This document shows positions 38,498 to 50,530 of a stretch of 64,000 bases of DNA, one piece after another. Below the pieces are notes generated by a model. The model was not told the origin of the DNA, did no database searches, and saw only the letters and a program-made list of their open reading frames with translations. This DNA is from Epiperipatus broadwayi (lineage: Eukaryota > Onychophora > Udeonychophora > Euonychophora > Peripatidae), in the NCBI GenBank assembly GCA_028023455.1, contig JAQFVV010000013.1:14086258-14150257 (forward strand), read 5' to 3'. Numbering within the stretch: position 1 is the first letter of the stretch; each line of letters begins with the position of its first letter. The position numbers and the translations under genes were made by a program.

Positions 38498-38590
38498 AAT
38501 TTTTGGTAAATATGAATTACCGAATCTTCGTCCAGACAAAGTTACTAACATTAAAGTATTTTTAGTACATACTTTAGATCGACCAAAAAG
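38498..38590 (+). CDS. ADP-ribosyl cyclase exon with the catalytic Glu
   Basis: The 93-nt exon lies between TTTCAG and GTAAAT. Its first base completes the Arg codon begun in the previous exon. It encodes IFGKYELPNLRPDKV followed by TNIKVFLVHTLDRPK. FGxxE-x-x-NL-x-P-x-KV is the family signature, and the Glu at 38514-38516 corresponds to CD38 Glu226, the residue that stabilises the reaction intermediate. From this Glu to the next Cys there are 28 positions, as in CD38. The residue equivalent to CD38 Thr221 is Ile, right at the exon junction. Confidence 0.88.
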
Positions 38591-38756
38591 GTAAATTATA
38601 CGTATATGTGTACTTATATATAATATGCGTGTGTGAATGTAAGATTACCAAAATTAAATCACTAACTGAAATCAAATTAAAAAATTCATTATCATTGATT
38701 TCGCTACCAGACAGGTTTTTTAAAAAGGAAAAATAAAATAAATTAATATAAAGTAA

Positions 38757-39010
38757 TACCTTTCCACAACTCCAATTTACATTTCCATTATCTTTAATAT
38801 TAAAAAAAAAACAAAAAACAATACAAATGTATGTTATATCACCTTTCTAAAATTTCAATTCCTATTCCAATTACCTTTAATATTAAAAGACTTTTAGTAG
38901 TAAATATAATTAAAGTGTAATTTGGAATTGTGGTGAAGTTTATAATATATCACTTCTTCACAATTCCAACCTGCTTTCCAATTACTTTAACATTAAAAGA
39001 ACTTTTAGTA
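38757..39010. repeat. Short degenerate tandem repeat in intron 2
   Basis: Three related units of about 80-110 bp share a TTCCAATTACxTTTAAxATTAAAAG block, and a GGAATTGTGGTGAAG / CTTCTTCACAATTCC hairpin links two of them. Confidence 0.55.
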
Positions 39011-39919
39011 CTAAACATAATTAAAATGTAAATTTAAGTTGTTGGGAGATAGTACCACATATATTTATATTGCTTTGTGCATTTTTTTATTACAGAAGTT
39101 TGCCTTGGCAGAGAGCAATAGAGTGAATTCTTTAACTTGATGTTTAGCTAGCGATTTAATTTTAAATTATTGTATTGATTTGTTATGTTAAATTAGTTGA
39201 GAGTTAAATTGTTGCTAAATTTGCATAATTAAAACAGAATAATTTTTATGGAATAAAAAATCATGGGCAATAGAAACTAAAATATTTTTGCTGATTGGAG
39301 AAAATTGGATTAAACTTTTTATAAAATTGCTTTTATTTTGAACTCTAAATAATTTCAAAAGCATAGTGATAAATTACGCTTTCATCTGGCATTAATAATG
39401 TTATTTTATTACTTTTATGATAATTCAAAACATTATTTTATATTTAATATTTTTACATATAGTGGAAATCTGGCATTTTTTATATTTTGTTCTAAAACTC
39501 TAGTGGATGATATGAAATACCATTTATAATCATAACTATGGTGCCATATAATCTTATATAGATAAAAATATTTGATCTTACATACTCATATAAAAATATA
39601 ATTAGGTATCATTTTAGTAAGCATTTTAGGACATTTTTCACACTAGGATGAGCCACCAAACCATTCCTGATCCAATCTATTATCATTACATACACATTCA
39701 TATATATTACAGCTACTTGTTTTCTAACATTGACAATTTTCCTCCCAATTTTATCAAACCATTGACAATATAAATATATATATAAATCCATTATATATTC
39801 TCTTATTCATCTTTTTTCTACATTATAACTACTATCTATCAACCAATGAAAAATTCCTGTCTTATACTATCAATATATATACTTATTGTACTAGTCACTC
39901 TACCTTTTTTGATCACAGA

Positions 39920-40560
39920 GGGCACCACCAGGTCATTGCATAAATGGGATGGTCAAGTTGTTATATGAGAGATGCAAAAAGCAAAATAAAAATGTTCGGA
40001 AGATTGCAGTTTATGGACAATAAAAAAATAGGCAAAACAGTATTTAATTGGGTTATGAGTAAAAGCCAGGCAACAATATGGGTAAGAAAGGTAATGAGGT
40101 ATGCAGAAGGTTTGAATAAAGAATTTATATCAGTATGCTTGTACAAGAAGTGGAATGATTGTGTTAGGAGAATTGTTGAGTGTTATAGTGATAAGGAATG
40201 GGATAGAAGAATAGATGCATTAATAAAAATAGGGAATTGGAGAGATGGAGAACTAGTATAGAGACTAAGAAGAGTTTAAATATATATAGAAGTAAACAGA
40301 ACATTGGGTGCAAGTTAATTTATGACAGTAGCAAAGAAAATAGTTTACTATTTAAGGTTCAAATAGGATCTTTAGCAACAAGGGAATATACATGTAAATG
40401 GGAAAATATGGGTGATTTAGTCTGTATGTTGTGTAAGAAAGGCAAAGAAAATATTAGGCATCTGTTAATTTAATGTAAATGCTTGAAAGCAGAAAGGATA
40501 CAAATAATGAGTTATGGAAGACTAAGTATAAACAAAGTGATTGTACAGAATGTGGGTTAT
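39920..40560 (+). pseudogene. LINE ORF2 C-terminal relic
   Basis: A 105-codon frame (39944-40261), followed by 40237-40473 in another frame, encodes the region after an RT domain: KIGKTVFNWVMSKSQATIWV, NGL-like repeats, then SKENSLLFKVQIGSLATREY and CMLCKKGKENIRHLLI. The last is the CX2C...H zinc-binding end found in several LINE clades; the fourth ligand follows a stop. No RT core was found immediately upstream, so this is a 3' fragment. Clade not determined. Confidence 0.7.
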
Positions 40561-42139
40561 TGATTTTTATGCTAGGTTTGGGAACAGATAAAGGGATTTA
40601 GATATGAAGGCCATGGAGTTGACAAAGATTATGTTGTGGAAATGGAATGGAGGAGGATGTGGGGAGACTTAGGGTGAGGAACGGAAAGGGAAAGTAAAGT
40701 GGTAACAGGTTTCTCTGGACATAGTTACTGAGAAATTCCTGACTCCATATAAGGAGAAGTCACAGTGCATCACATCACAATCATGTAATAAATGACTTGA
40801 CATTTCATCTACAGTACTTATAAACTGTTTCAAATATTTAGTGCAAACCAAATAAAAAAATTCAACTTTCATCAAGTATTAAAAAAATAATAATAATAAC
40901 AATTTGTATTACTACAATTAGCAAATATTAAAATCAAAACAATTTTAAAATTTTCATCAAAAGTATCATAGAATTTGTTCCAGATAAAATATTAAACTAA
41001 TGTAAAGGCAAGACAGAATAAATTTCTAACTTAATATAAAAACATTAAAATCGATTTTACAATCACATGAACATGATTTTAAAAAAATAAACATTAAAAT
41101 AACCAAAAAATGAAACATTAAATATATGATTAATAAGGTAAGAATGAATAAAAAGCATGTGCTTAAACAAAAGTATGTTGGCAAAATACATGGTTAAACT
41201 AATATAAAGGATGAGTAGAAATATGACTCAAGACAAAAAAACATTTAGAGTGTAGCAAGTAGTAGAATTCTACAATCAACAAATCAAAAATTTAAACAAA
41301 TTTTATCGAATATATATATATATATATGTTTATGCAGAAAAATAAGTAAGAAATATTAATTTTATATTGTTGATTTTACCTGAAAAAATTGAATGTCTGC
41401 CTCACACACATTCTCATACAATAAAAGGCAAAAGAAAATTGCTATTGTTTCAAGATGAAGTTTTTTAAAAACTAACTAAAGCTGAAATATTGGTTATTTT
41501 GAAAAGAATAAAATCTCTCCAATTCACTCTTGTTATATTAATTTTAACAAACTCATATTGATAATTATAAAAAAGTCCAGCTCATGAATATCAAAAGCAG
41601 TTATTGGAACAAAACAAAACTAGCAGTGTTCTTTACAGGCATATTTATTTATAAAAGAACTACAAATTACTGACAAGTTTGTAAAATCACTAGATCATGC
41701 CAGAAAAGAAAAATGGAAAGAGACTCTGTAAAAACAAAACTTTACAAGATCTAATTATACCATTTTGTTATTTTTATATCTTGATGAATGTAAAAATATC
41801 TCTAAAAGATCTACTATTGTCATTCTTAATGAAATTGCCCACTTTATATATCATATTTCTAAATCCAAGATTTATATAATGAAAAAAGCAATATTATCTG
41901 ATAAAACTAATATCTTGCTCTGAATTGTCTTAAACAAGGAAAGACCTGTGGAATAAATAGAATATTTTCTGAACTAAAGTAAAAGAATTGTTTTTAAAAA
42001 TTATTCAGTGACATTACTCATATAGAATTTATTCCAAAAATATGGTATAAAGCAAATTATAGCAATCTTCAAACCAATTAAAATTCAGTAATTTATTCAA
42101 AAAATTATCTCCAATATCATTATTACATGTTCCTTACAA
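40561..42139. other. AT-rich intron 2 sequence
   Basis: Includes a (TA)n run at about 41309-41327. A 60-codon frame at 41697 is unrecognised and may belong to the LINE relic that follows. Confidence 0.45.
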
Positions 42140-43000
42140 GCTTCTTATCATGTTTTTTCAATAATTGAGAACTATTTATGTATAGAGTAGGATGGATTTA
42201 AATAAGAAAAAAGCTGTTGTGAATAAATTTTATCTTCAACTATTCATAAATAAAAAGGGTTTTCAAAATAAATTAAAAACTAATGCTACCAATAAATGAT
42301 TTACTTTAATTTATAATCCATTTAGAAAACCATTGTTTTTAAAAAAAATTCTGAAATTTTTAAATACAGGACAACTAATTAATTTATTTGACAAAACGAC
42401 TTGCAATAGAATAATTCAAATATCACTAAATAATAATCATAGTAAATGCAAAATTCTACAGAAAGATGTTCTTCTTGGCTCAGTTCTCTCACCTACTTTA
42501 TTTAATATATTTATCAGTAATTAATTAGAAACATAATGCAGAAAATTAATCTATGTCAATGATATTGTGTTGACTTCTCAAAAAAGTTGTTCCTGAAATC
42601 GAAAAATATTTCAATATGGATACAAAAAGATTGAAGTCTTTTTCAAGACTGGGGTGTTATTCTTAATGCAATGAAGACAGTATGTTCACTTTTCCATCTA
42701 ATCAGCAGGGAAATATCTAGTAATCTGAATGTAGACTAAAGTACAATTTATCTCATGCTATTTACCTTGGATCATAGTCTCACTTATTTTTGTCATTTAT
42801 CTAAGATTAGATCTCAATTATTTTTTAGAAATCTTTGGAAAATTGCCAGATCTGAGATTTTTCAAGATGGATTTCTTAGCATTAGCATATTTTTCTGGTG
42901 AATATTATGCCCCAAAGAGAAAGTGACCACATTACATTTCTAGATACTTAATTAAATATTATCATAAGAAATATTCTTTTTAGTAGTTTCTTGTTCTTTC
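42140..43000 (+). pseudogene. Jockey/CR1-like LINE reverse transcriptase relic
   Basis: The 63-codon frame at 42333-42524 contains QKDVLLGSVLSPTLFNIFIS, the GxxQGSVLSPxLFNIYI box of Jockey/CR1 RTs, with GVPQ altered to DVLL. Next, YVNDIVLTSQ at about 42556-42590 is the catalytic YADD box with Ala-Asp changed to Val-Asn. Further on, LALAYFSGEYYAPKRKSDHI matches the conserved post-RT segment (AxxxSTAEYCAPVW). Many stops and frameshifts: an ancient copy. Confidence 0.8.
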
Positions 43001-44353
43001 CCATATTCTTCTGTTTGATATCAGAAGAGAAGTCCCTTTATGGAAATTTTTATAAAAAAAACAACTCAAAATATATTTCACTACCTAAGTTCTTGTCCCA
43101 AATCATGATAACCTTTTTATATGTTCATCCAGAAATTTACAATTGAAGAATCATAGCATAAAACATGGAATTTTTATGTTGTTTTAAACAAATGTGTTTT
43201 CTTATATCCAACAATAAAGCTATTGGATTTTATCTTTCTAGAAATCTGATCAACAGACATAAGACAACTCTTAGTCATTGTGATTATCTTCTTTATAAAA
43301 GGAATTTAGCATCAAGTCAATGCATAGATGTGGACAAACACAAACAATGGATTACATAGATAATGATTTATCAAATTTATATCTATAGTAACAAAATTAA
43401 TATTTTTAATAAAGCCATTAGTGAACCTATTTCCAATCTCTATAAGTTCATTTATGATATTTTTAATAGGTAAACTAAAAATATCTATGTACTAAATAAA
43501 CAAATACATTTTGTTAATAATAGTGGGAAGTAGCTGTATTTTATTTTAATATTGTTTCATGAACCTCAATCCCCTCTAGACATGTGGTCTAAAATATCAT
43601 CCTTGAGCATTCACACTATAAAATTAATATGAAGATGTTTAAATTTTAAAAAAATGGAGAAGTAACATGAAATGATTTTTATGAGTTATAATTTTTTGGT
43701 TTGCAAGATATAAATCAGAAAAAAATTTGAAGGGGAAAAACATTTTGCATTGTATGTTAATTTAAAATTTTATTTAATTAATTAAATCTTTATTGTATTG
43801 AAATAGATGCCAATGTTATTTATGGATATCACATCAAAACTCAATTCAAGTTCGCAAAAAGTGCTTTTATATAAATGATACCAGCTATTAATTCTTTTTT
43901 CTTCTCATAAATATTAAATAATTATTTTTTAAGACTAACCGAAACGAAGTACAATTAAATATATTATGCAGGGACTCCTAGAGAAGGAAAATAATTTGGT
44001 GGATTAATGTTGTTAATGTTATTTATTAGAAATCTTTATTAGCAATTCGATAATATTTAATTTTTATAATGTAAAATTATGTTTGATAAGATTTTTCCAT
44101 TCACAAATATTAAATATTTACATTCTTGGAAATGAAGTAATAAAACTTAGCCAATTAAAAATATTGCACAAAGGTTAGTTAAATCACAGAAATATAAAAT
44201 TGATGCTTCCTAATTATGGCTTTAAAAAGTTCCACAGATTTTAAAACAATATATGCTATTTTATTATTTCTGGAAAAAAAAACCATTAATAATTATAAAA
44301 ATTGCTTTTGTAAATTCTATTACTTATATAGATTTGCACATAATTTGTTTCAG
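43001..44353. other. End of intron 2
   Basis: A 64-codon frame at 43165-43359 is probably downstream LINE sequence (ISNNKAIGFYLSRNLINRHK). The rest is AT-rich with no feature recognised. Confidence 0.4.
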
Positions 44354-44440
44354 TGAAACATGTTCATCTCCAAGTATGTTAAAATTAAAAACAATGGTAG
44401 AAGAAAAAAAATTTCCTTACGAATGTATTGAAGATCCTCG
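44354..44440 (+). CDS. ADP-ribosyl cyclase exon with a conserved disulfide pair
   Basis: The 87-nt exon lies between TTTCAG and GTAGGA. The split codon gives Ser. The exon then encodes ETCSSPSMLKLKTMVEEKK and FPYECIEDP. The two cysteines (44361 and 44424) are 21 positions apart, exactly the spacing of CD38 Cys254 and Cys275, which form a disulfide. The helix between them is Lys/Glu-rich, as in the family. Confidence 0.88.
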
Positions 44441-44847
44441 GTAGGAATTGAATTTTATTCGATTTTTTAAAAAAGTAAATATTAGAAAAAAAAATTTGTT
44501 ATAAAATAATACAACTTTCATTAAAAGTTCTTAACATATTTTTTAAAGTTACTTTGTACAAACTATTACAACAAAAAAATCAAATCAGTTATTCATCACA
44601 TATTTATAAAAAGCACTAGATGTGACAGGATTGAGTGTAATTCACGAAACAACTTCACTGTCTGCATTCTGTTGTAGAGGATTATGCATCTTTATTTTAA
44701 AGAAATTTAACCTATGCAACAAAGAATTTCAATTTGAAAACATCTGTCTGAATCAAGTATTATCGGGATTACTAATCTTTATCTAGATCTTTTATAACCT
44801 CAAGCATGTTTTTTATTTACTGTATCTTTCTATACTTTTATTATTAT

Positions 44848-44954
44848 TTTTTTTTAAGTGTCATAGCATCGGCCGGGATGCGAATCCACAACCCAGGCAA
44901 CTGCCTGCAAATGCAAGGCAGTCGCACTGACCTCTCGACCACCAATACAAATCA
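44848..44954 (-). mobile_element. tRNA-headed SINE, copy 2
   Basis: Same family as copy 1 in reverse orientation. Minus-strand A box TGGTCGAGAGG and B box GATTCGCATCC, tail GATGCTATGACACTT plus poly(A). It is flanked by the exact 14-bp duplication ACTTTTATTATTAT (44834-44847 and 44955-44968). The minus ORF at 44861-45082 runs through it by chance. Confidence 0.9.
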
Positions 44955-45309
44955 ACTTTTATTATTATAAAGTATTTTGAGTTTTGAATGTTCAGACATC
45001 TCAAGTCTATTAAACTTGAATTGGCACATCTTTTTGTATATATCAAACAATTAAAATAATAATCAAATATTTTGTTACTCAAGAGATCATAGGATGCTCA
45101 AACTCAAAGAAGAGTTGTATTCCATAAATCTTTTTCATTCAAATTCACCACTGCACTAAATCGTGTAAAAGACAGTTAAAATTTTTCATGACAGAAGCAT
45201 TAAATAAAGGAAGAAAAAATAAAAACAATTTTATAACTTTAATATACTTAATGTAATCATAAGATTATAGATTTCCCATGATCACCATTTTCTATGATTA
45301 CACAAGCTG

Positions 45310-45552
45310 TTAAAACAGAGGCAAAAATCTTCATACAGTAGTGCCACCCAGTGCAAGCCAGAGTAATCAATAGATGTTAGAAGGTTTGTGTATAAAATCA
45401 CTATTTAGTACCTCTTAATCCAATATCCCCCAGTCTAGTTTCTAGTTTGTCACTTTCATCAGTGAGTAGCTTTATATCTGTGATTACTGCACATTCTTGC
45501 ATCCATTGATTACACTGGCTTACACTGGATGGAGTTTTACCTCTGTTTTAAT
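45310..45552. mobile_element. TTAA-ended MITE, compact palindromic copy
   Basis: Perfect outer ends TTAAAACAGAGG...CCTCTGTTTTAA and TIRs of about 55-65 bp (CAGTAGTGCCACCCAGTGCA... against ...ACACTGGATGGAG). If TTAA is the duplicated target, the ends are AACAG..., which would fit a TTAA-targeting superfamily such as piggyBac or Kolobok. Larger copies are at 47.3-49.0, 49.96 and 58.05 kb. Confidence 0.75.
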
Positions 45553-47309
45553 GTTAGACCTACCAAAAGTTGGGCATGTGTGTGCAATAATCTATATTAT
45601 TTTATTTATATGTGGAATATATCTAATTACCATTCAATATAATGGGGAATCTTATATTTTAGTTTGATGATTTTTATTTTGTTTTATTACACAAAATGTT
45701 ACTTTAACTGTATCCAAAATTTGTCTAGTTAGTCTGACTGGATATCATTAATTTGTAGTTTGTAGACAAAAAAGTACAATATAAACATTTTTCTCAAGGA
45801 TAGAACACTTTGTGAAATATTCTCTTGTACCATAATTATCGGATTATTCACTTGCCATATATTTAAGACTTGCTAGACAATGAAAATGCAGATTTAGCAG
45901 ACTTAGGGTTTTTATTTTAGGTAGTCCATCCATAGTCATGTATACAATGCATATTGAATGAAGAGAATTCTTCTGAATATTATAATCATAGTATATTCTG
46001 TTGTTATTGAATAATTTAGCATATAAAATGAAAACTAATAAGTATGAAGACTATATTTCATTTAATTATTTTATTCATTTTTTTTTTGTATTTTTAAGGA
46101 TACTTTAAGTTTAATTTTTAAAAAGACAAATTTCCTTAGATGAGATTACAATCAAATGTACATTATTTTCATTGTTGTTTACTTTAATATTTATTTATAG
46201 ATTTTTCAATTGTCTCTTCAATTAGTTTCTGGTTTTCCAGAATAGACGTTTTTAACCTAAATGTAGACAGTGTTGTATTATCAGACATTTCTTTAGATTC
46301 TATCCCCCTTTTTTGTTACTCAGCTTGGTTAATGCTTCTTTTCCTGTCTCTGTTCTGTCTATCTTTATAAAACATTTTATTACTTCTTTTCCAAAATATT
46401 TCTTCCTTCTTTTCTGTTTTTCCATTCCTTTTCTATCAATTTTTTTGTTGTCATGGGACTTCTTTAGATTTTTTCGAATATTTTGGGACATTTCATTATT
46501 TGGATAAATTGTTCTGCAGGAAAACTCTTGTTTGTAGCTATACTGACTTTGACTAGTTAAATATTATATTCTATAACTAGGCTAAATCTTGATTCATAAA
46601 CTGTGACTAATCAGTTTATTGTAATTAATTAAAATATATCGATTTTTTATATATATTTTAAATTAATATTATTTGAAATTTAACATATAATGATAACAGA
46701 ATTCCTAGTTTCTTATGCAAATAAATATTTTAATATTAAACGAGAATCATATTCCAAGATAACTTTACGATACATGTTTTATTTTTAGAAATGTAAATAA
46801 AATAAATGTTTATCAGTTTTTTTGAAAATAATCATTTCCAATCATTATAATTATTAAACAAAATATTCTATCCGCAAAAATAAACTTTGATAACAGACAG
46901 AATAAACAAAAATAATACAAATGTAAAAATTATAATTTTACTCTCATATTTATAAATATATATTAATCAATAATGTTCGATATATAATTATACATTATTT
47001 GTACTTGGTGTTTTGACAAGATTTATCAGTGCCACGAAATTAATCTTCATCACATGGGACCCTAGTTTTTTAAATATATATATATACATTAAAATATATC
47101 TACTTTCCCCCTTTTTTCCATTTTTTAAATGTTTCTTTCTTCTAGCTTGAGCTGGAATATAATTTTTGGATGTTTAAATTGCATCATAAATAATTCTCCC
47201 CTTAGAACAGGTATATAGATTTAAACAGATAGAGACAATTATAAATATATACATAGAATAATTGTCATTTAATAATTAACGCTTAATAGATAGTAACTAA
47301 CACTAATTA
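45553..47309. other. AT-rich intron 3 sequence
   Basis: No gene or element recognised. Overlapping frames at 46300-46507 on both strands are low-complexity chance ORFs. Confidence 0.5.
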
Positions 47310-49045
47310 AACAAGCAAAACTACATACAGTAGTGCCACAGTACACCAACTACAGTAATCAATGGATGCCAAAAGGCTTGTGCATAAAATCCCCAATCTA
47401 GTACCTAGTCATACAATATCACCAGACTAGTTTCTGGCTTGTGGCCTTCATCAGTGAAGCCTGCCTTGGATCTGAGAGCACTGCATCTAGATCTTAGGAT
47501 CTAATGCAACCCTCCAGCAGCCACCTTTTATCTCTACTTAACTACAAAACTATGAGAATGAAATTGAAAACAATAATATTTTCAATCTAAGCTCAATAGC
47601 TTATATAGTCAAATGGGTCTGAACTCAGTTCAGCACCCATACATTTTGGTGTCTTTGGCTCTTCAACCACAGCCACCACTATCCTATTAAGCAGGATTGG
47701 TGTTAAACCACTAAACATCACATGATCACCTTTTTTTTTGCTAGCACATAATTGTTATTAAACAGGATGCAAAACTCTCCATACAGCAGTGCCACCTTGT
47801 GCCAACCAGAGTAATCAATGGATGCCAGAAGGATGCCTATATAAGCTATTGACTATATAAGCTATTGAGCTTAGATTAAAAATATTGTGTTTTCAATTTC
47901 ATTCTCATAGTTTTGTAGTTAAGTAGAGATAAAAGGTGGCTGCTGGAGGGTTGCATTAGATCCTAAGATCTAGTTGCATTGCTCTCGGATCCAAGGCTCC
48001 TCCCTGACAAAGGCCATGAGCCAGAAATTAGTCTGGGGATATTGAATGAGTAGGTGCTAGATTGGATATTTTATGCACAAGCCTTCTGGCATCCATTGAT
48101 TATTCTGGTTGGCTCAGAATGACACTACTATATAGAGGGTTTGCCTGTTTAATAACAGTTATGTGCTAGCATAAAAGGTGATCATGTGATGTTTAGTGGT
48201 TTAACACAAATCCTAATGGAATAGTGGTGGCTATGGTTGTTAAAGAGCCAAAGTCACCAAAATATATGGGTGCTGAACTGAATTCAGATCCATATGACTA
48301 TATAAGCTATTAAGATTAGATTGAAAATATTATTGTTTTCAATTTTATTCTCATAGTTTTGTAGTTAAGTAGAGATAAATTGTGGCTTCTGGAGGGTTGC
48401 ATTAGATCCTAACATCTAAGTGCATTGCTCTCAGATCCAAGGCTCCTCCCTGACAAAGGCCACAAGCCAGAAATATTGGGTATTTTATGTACAAGCCTTT
48501 TGGCATCCATTGATTACTCTGGCTGGCACAGGGCGGCACTACTTTATGAAAAGTTTTGCCTGCTTAATAACAGTTATGTGATAGCATAAGAGAAGGTGAT
48601 CATGTGATGTTTAGTGGTTTAACATCAAACCTGCCAAATAAGATAGTAGTGGCTGTGGGTGAACTGAGTTCAGACTCATATGACTATATAAGCTATTGAG
48701 CTTAGATTAAAAATATTATTGTGTTTTCAATTTAATTCTCATAGTTTTGTAGTTAAATAGAGATAAAAGGTGGCTGCTGGATGGTTGCATTAAATCCTAA
48801 GATCTAGGTGCAGTTCTCTCAGATCCAGGGCTCCTCATTGACAAAGGCCACAAGCCAGAAACTAATCTGGGGATATTGGATGAGTAGGCCCTAAATTGGG
48901 GATTTTATGTGCAAGCCTTCTGGCATCCATTGATTACTCTGGTTGGCACAGGGTGGCACTACTGTATGGAGAGTTTTGCCTGTTTAATAACAGTTATGTG
49001 CTAGCATAAGAGAAGGTGATCATATGATGTTTAGTGGTTTAACTA
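47310..49045. repeat. Inverted and tandem array of the TTAA-ended element
   Basis: One minus-oriented copy (about 47310-47835) meets three plus-oriented copies (about 47836-49045). GGTGGCTGCTGGA marks the units at 47935, about 48381 (varied) and 48769, giving periods near 446 and 388 bp. Shared blocks include GGCATCCATTGATTACTCTG, GGAGAGTTTTGCCTGTTTAA and TGATCATGTGATGTTTAGTG. Units differ by indels. No ORF. Confidence 0.82.
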
Positions 49046-49963
49046 ACACCAATATTATTTAATTTTGGGATTCAAATATTTGAAGAATTGTATTAGTGAA
49101 TTAAGTGCATCAGTTAAAATAGCATACATATAAATGTTTAAGGGTTTATTTGTGTTGAAGCTAATATTTAAATAAATGTACAATCAATTTAAATTTTAGA
49201 TGTAGAAAGAAAAATAACATCATTTTTCAAATACAGTATATAAAATATTACAGGTTTCTTTTGGATCCAGGTATTGAATGAAAGTAGAAGACAATATTAT
49301 TTTATTGTGGCTGATAGAACAGATTTTCATCGCATATACATTCTATCTATACTATGTATAATAAATTGAAGTGATATCAACTCTTCAAAGTGCCATCTAC
49401 CAATATTAATGAAAGCATTGATCAATATTTGTAGGACATATGTATTAGATTCAGCTGTTTTTGTCAACTTCCTGAGTAAGACCAATCTCATATTAAACAT
49501 TGCAATTTTATTTGTTTAAATATAATCCATTTGATATTGAATTTAATAATCTTATTTTAATAATGCTATTTCACAAAGGCTTATCAAGCAAAGCTATATC
49601 ATACAAGATTCTTTAGAAAAAAGAATTTATATACCTCTGACTTATGTGTATGAGTGTTTTTGAAATGAACATTATTGAAATAAAATTGCTAAATTAAAAA
49701 TTCAAACTTTTGATTTCAAAGGTATTGATTTGAGATTTGTTTTTACTCATAGCAGTTAACAAAAATGTTTGAATCTCAAAATATCCTGCAAAGATTGATT
49801 GATTTATTTTATTACTGTAGCAACTGATAAATTATGATTTATAGATAACACCTTGCTTCACATTGCTATATCATTTAAAGGATTTATTAACTATGTTATT
49901 CTATTTTAAGCCAATAAACATCACATGATCACTATTTCTTTTGCTTGCTCTTCACTATTATTA
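49046..49963. other. AT-rich intron 3 sequence
   Basis: No gene or element recognised. Confidence 0.5.
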
Positions 49964-50080
49964 AAACAGACAAAACTCTATATGTATAGGCACTAGATGG
50001 GGATTTTATGCATCCATTGATTACTCTGGCTTGCACTGAGTGGCAATACATATATAGAATTTTTCCTGTTTTAATTTGGT
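49964..50080. mobile_element. Short copy of the TTAA-ended MITE
   Basis: Starts TTAAAACAGACAAAACTC and ends CCTGTTTTAA, with GCATCCATTGATTACTCTGG inside. Most of the interior is deleted. Confidence 0.75.
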
Positions 50081-50204
50081 TATTTTATATGGTATAAAAG
50101 TCTTGATTACTGTTAATATACATGAAAACATAATGGGTGAAAATAATTAATGTTAGATGGGTACTTTTGTTTAGAACTAACTTAGTATTAAAAACTAAAT
50201 TGCT

Positions 50205-50530
50205 CTAAGACTTGCAGTGCAAACAGAGAAATACAGAAAGATGTATGTTAGGAATAACAAAGTGAGATAATACTTGGATAAAACAAAAGAAGATGTGACT
50301 TATAAATAACTGTGGACTTTAAAGCAGTGGTAGAATGGTATTCTGAAACTGTAGATCCACTCCAGCAGTCACTTCCAGAACTCAATTTTTTTCCTGAGCA
50401 ATAAATTATTTTATTATTTTTACTGAGATCTTAAATTGGATCTTTCAAAATTATAAGATGGATGGATGAAAATATTTTTGCAATTTTGTGGAAAAAAACT
50501 GAATGACTCTTATAGAAGCTTTTCTACCAC
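50205..50530 (+). pseudogene. RTE LINE 3' relic
   Basis: Aligns with 17895-18240 of the RTE element: CTTGCAGTGCAAACAG..., AGATGTATGTTAGGAATAAC and ATGGATGGATGAAAATAT correspond to the RRLQTTQRSMERCMLG and RWMDEI coding segments. Frames are destroyed. Confidence 0.7.

Noticed and set aside
44861-45082. 73-codon minus-strand ORF with a Cys/Trp-rich end
   Set aside because: It reads through a SINE, and the Cys/Trp-rich part is the tRNA-like head.
47310-49045. CRISPR-like or other direct-repeat array
   Set aside because: Units are about 400 bp, inverted as well as direct, without spacers, in a eukaryotic intron.
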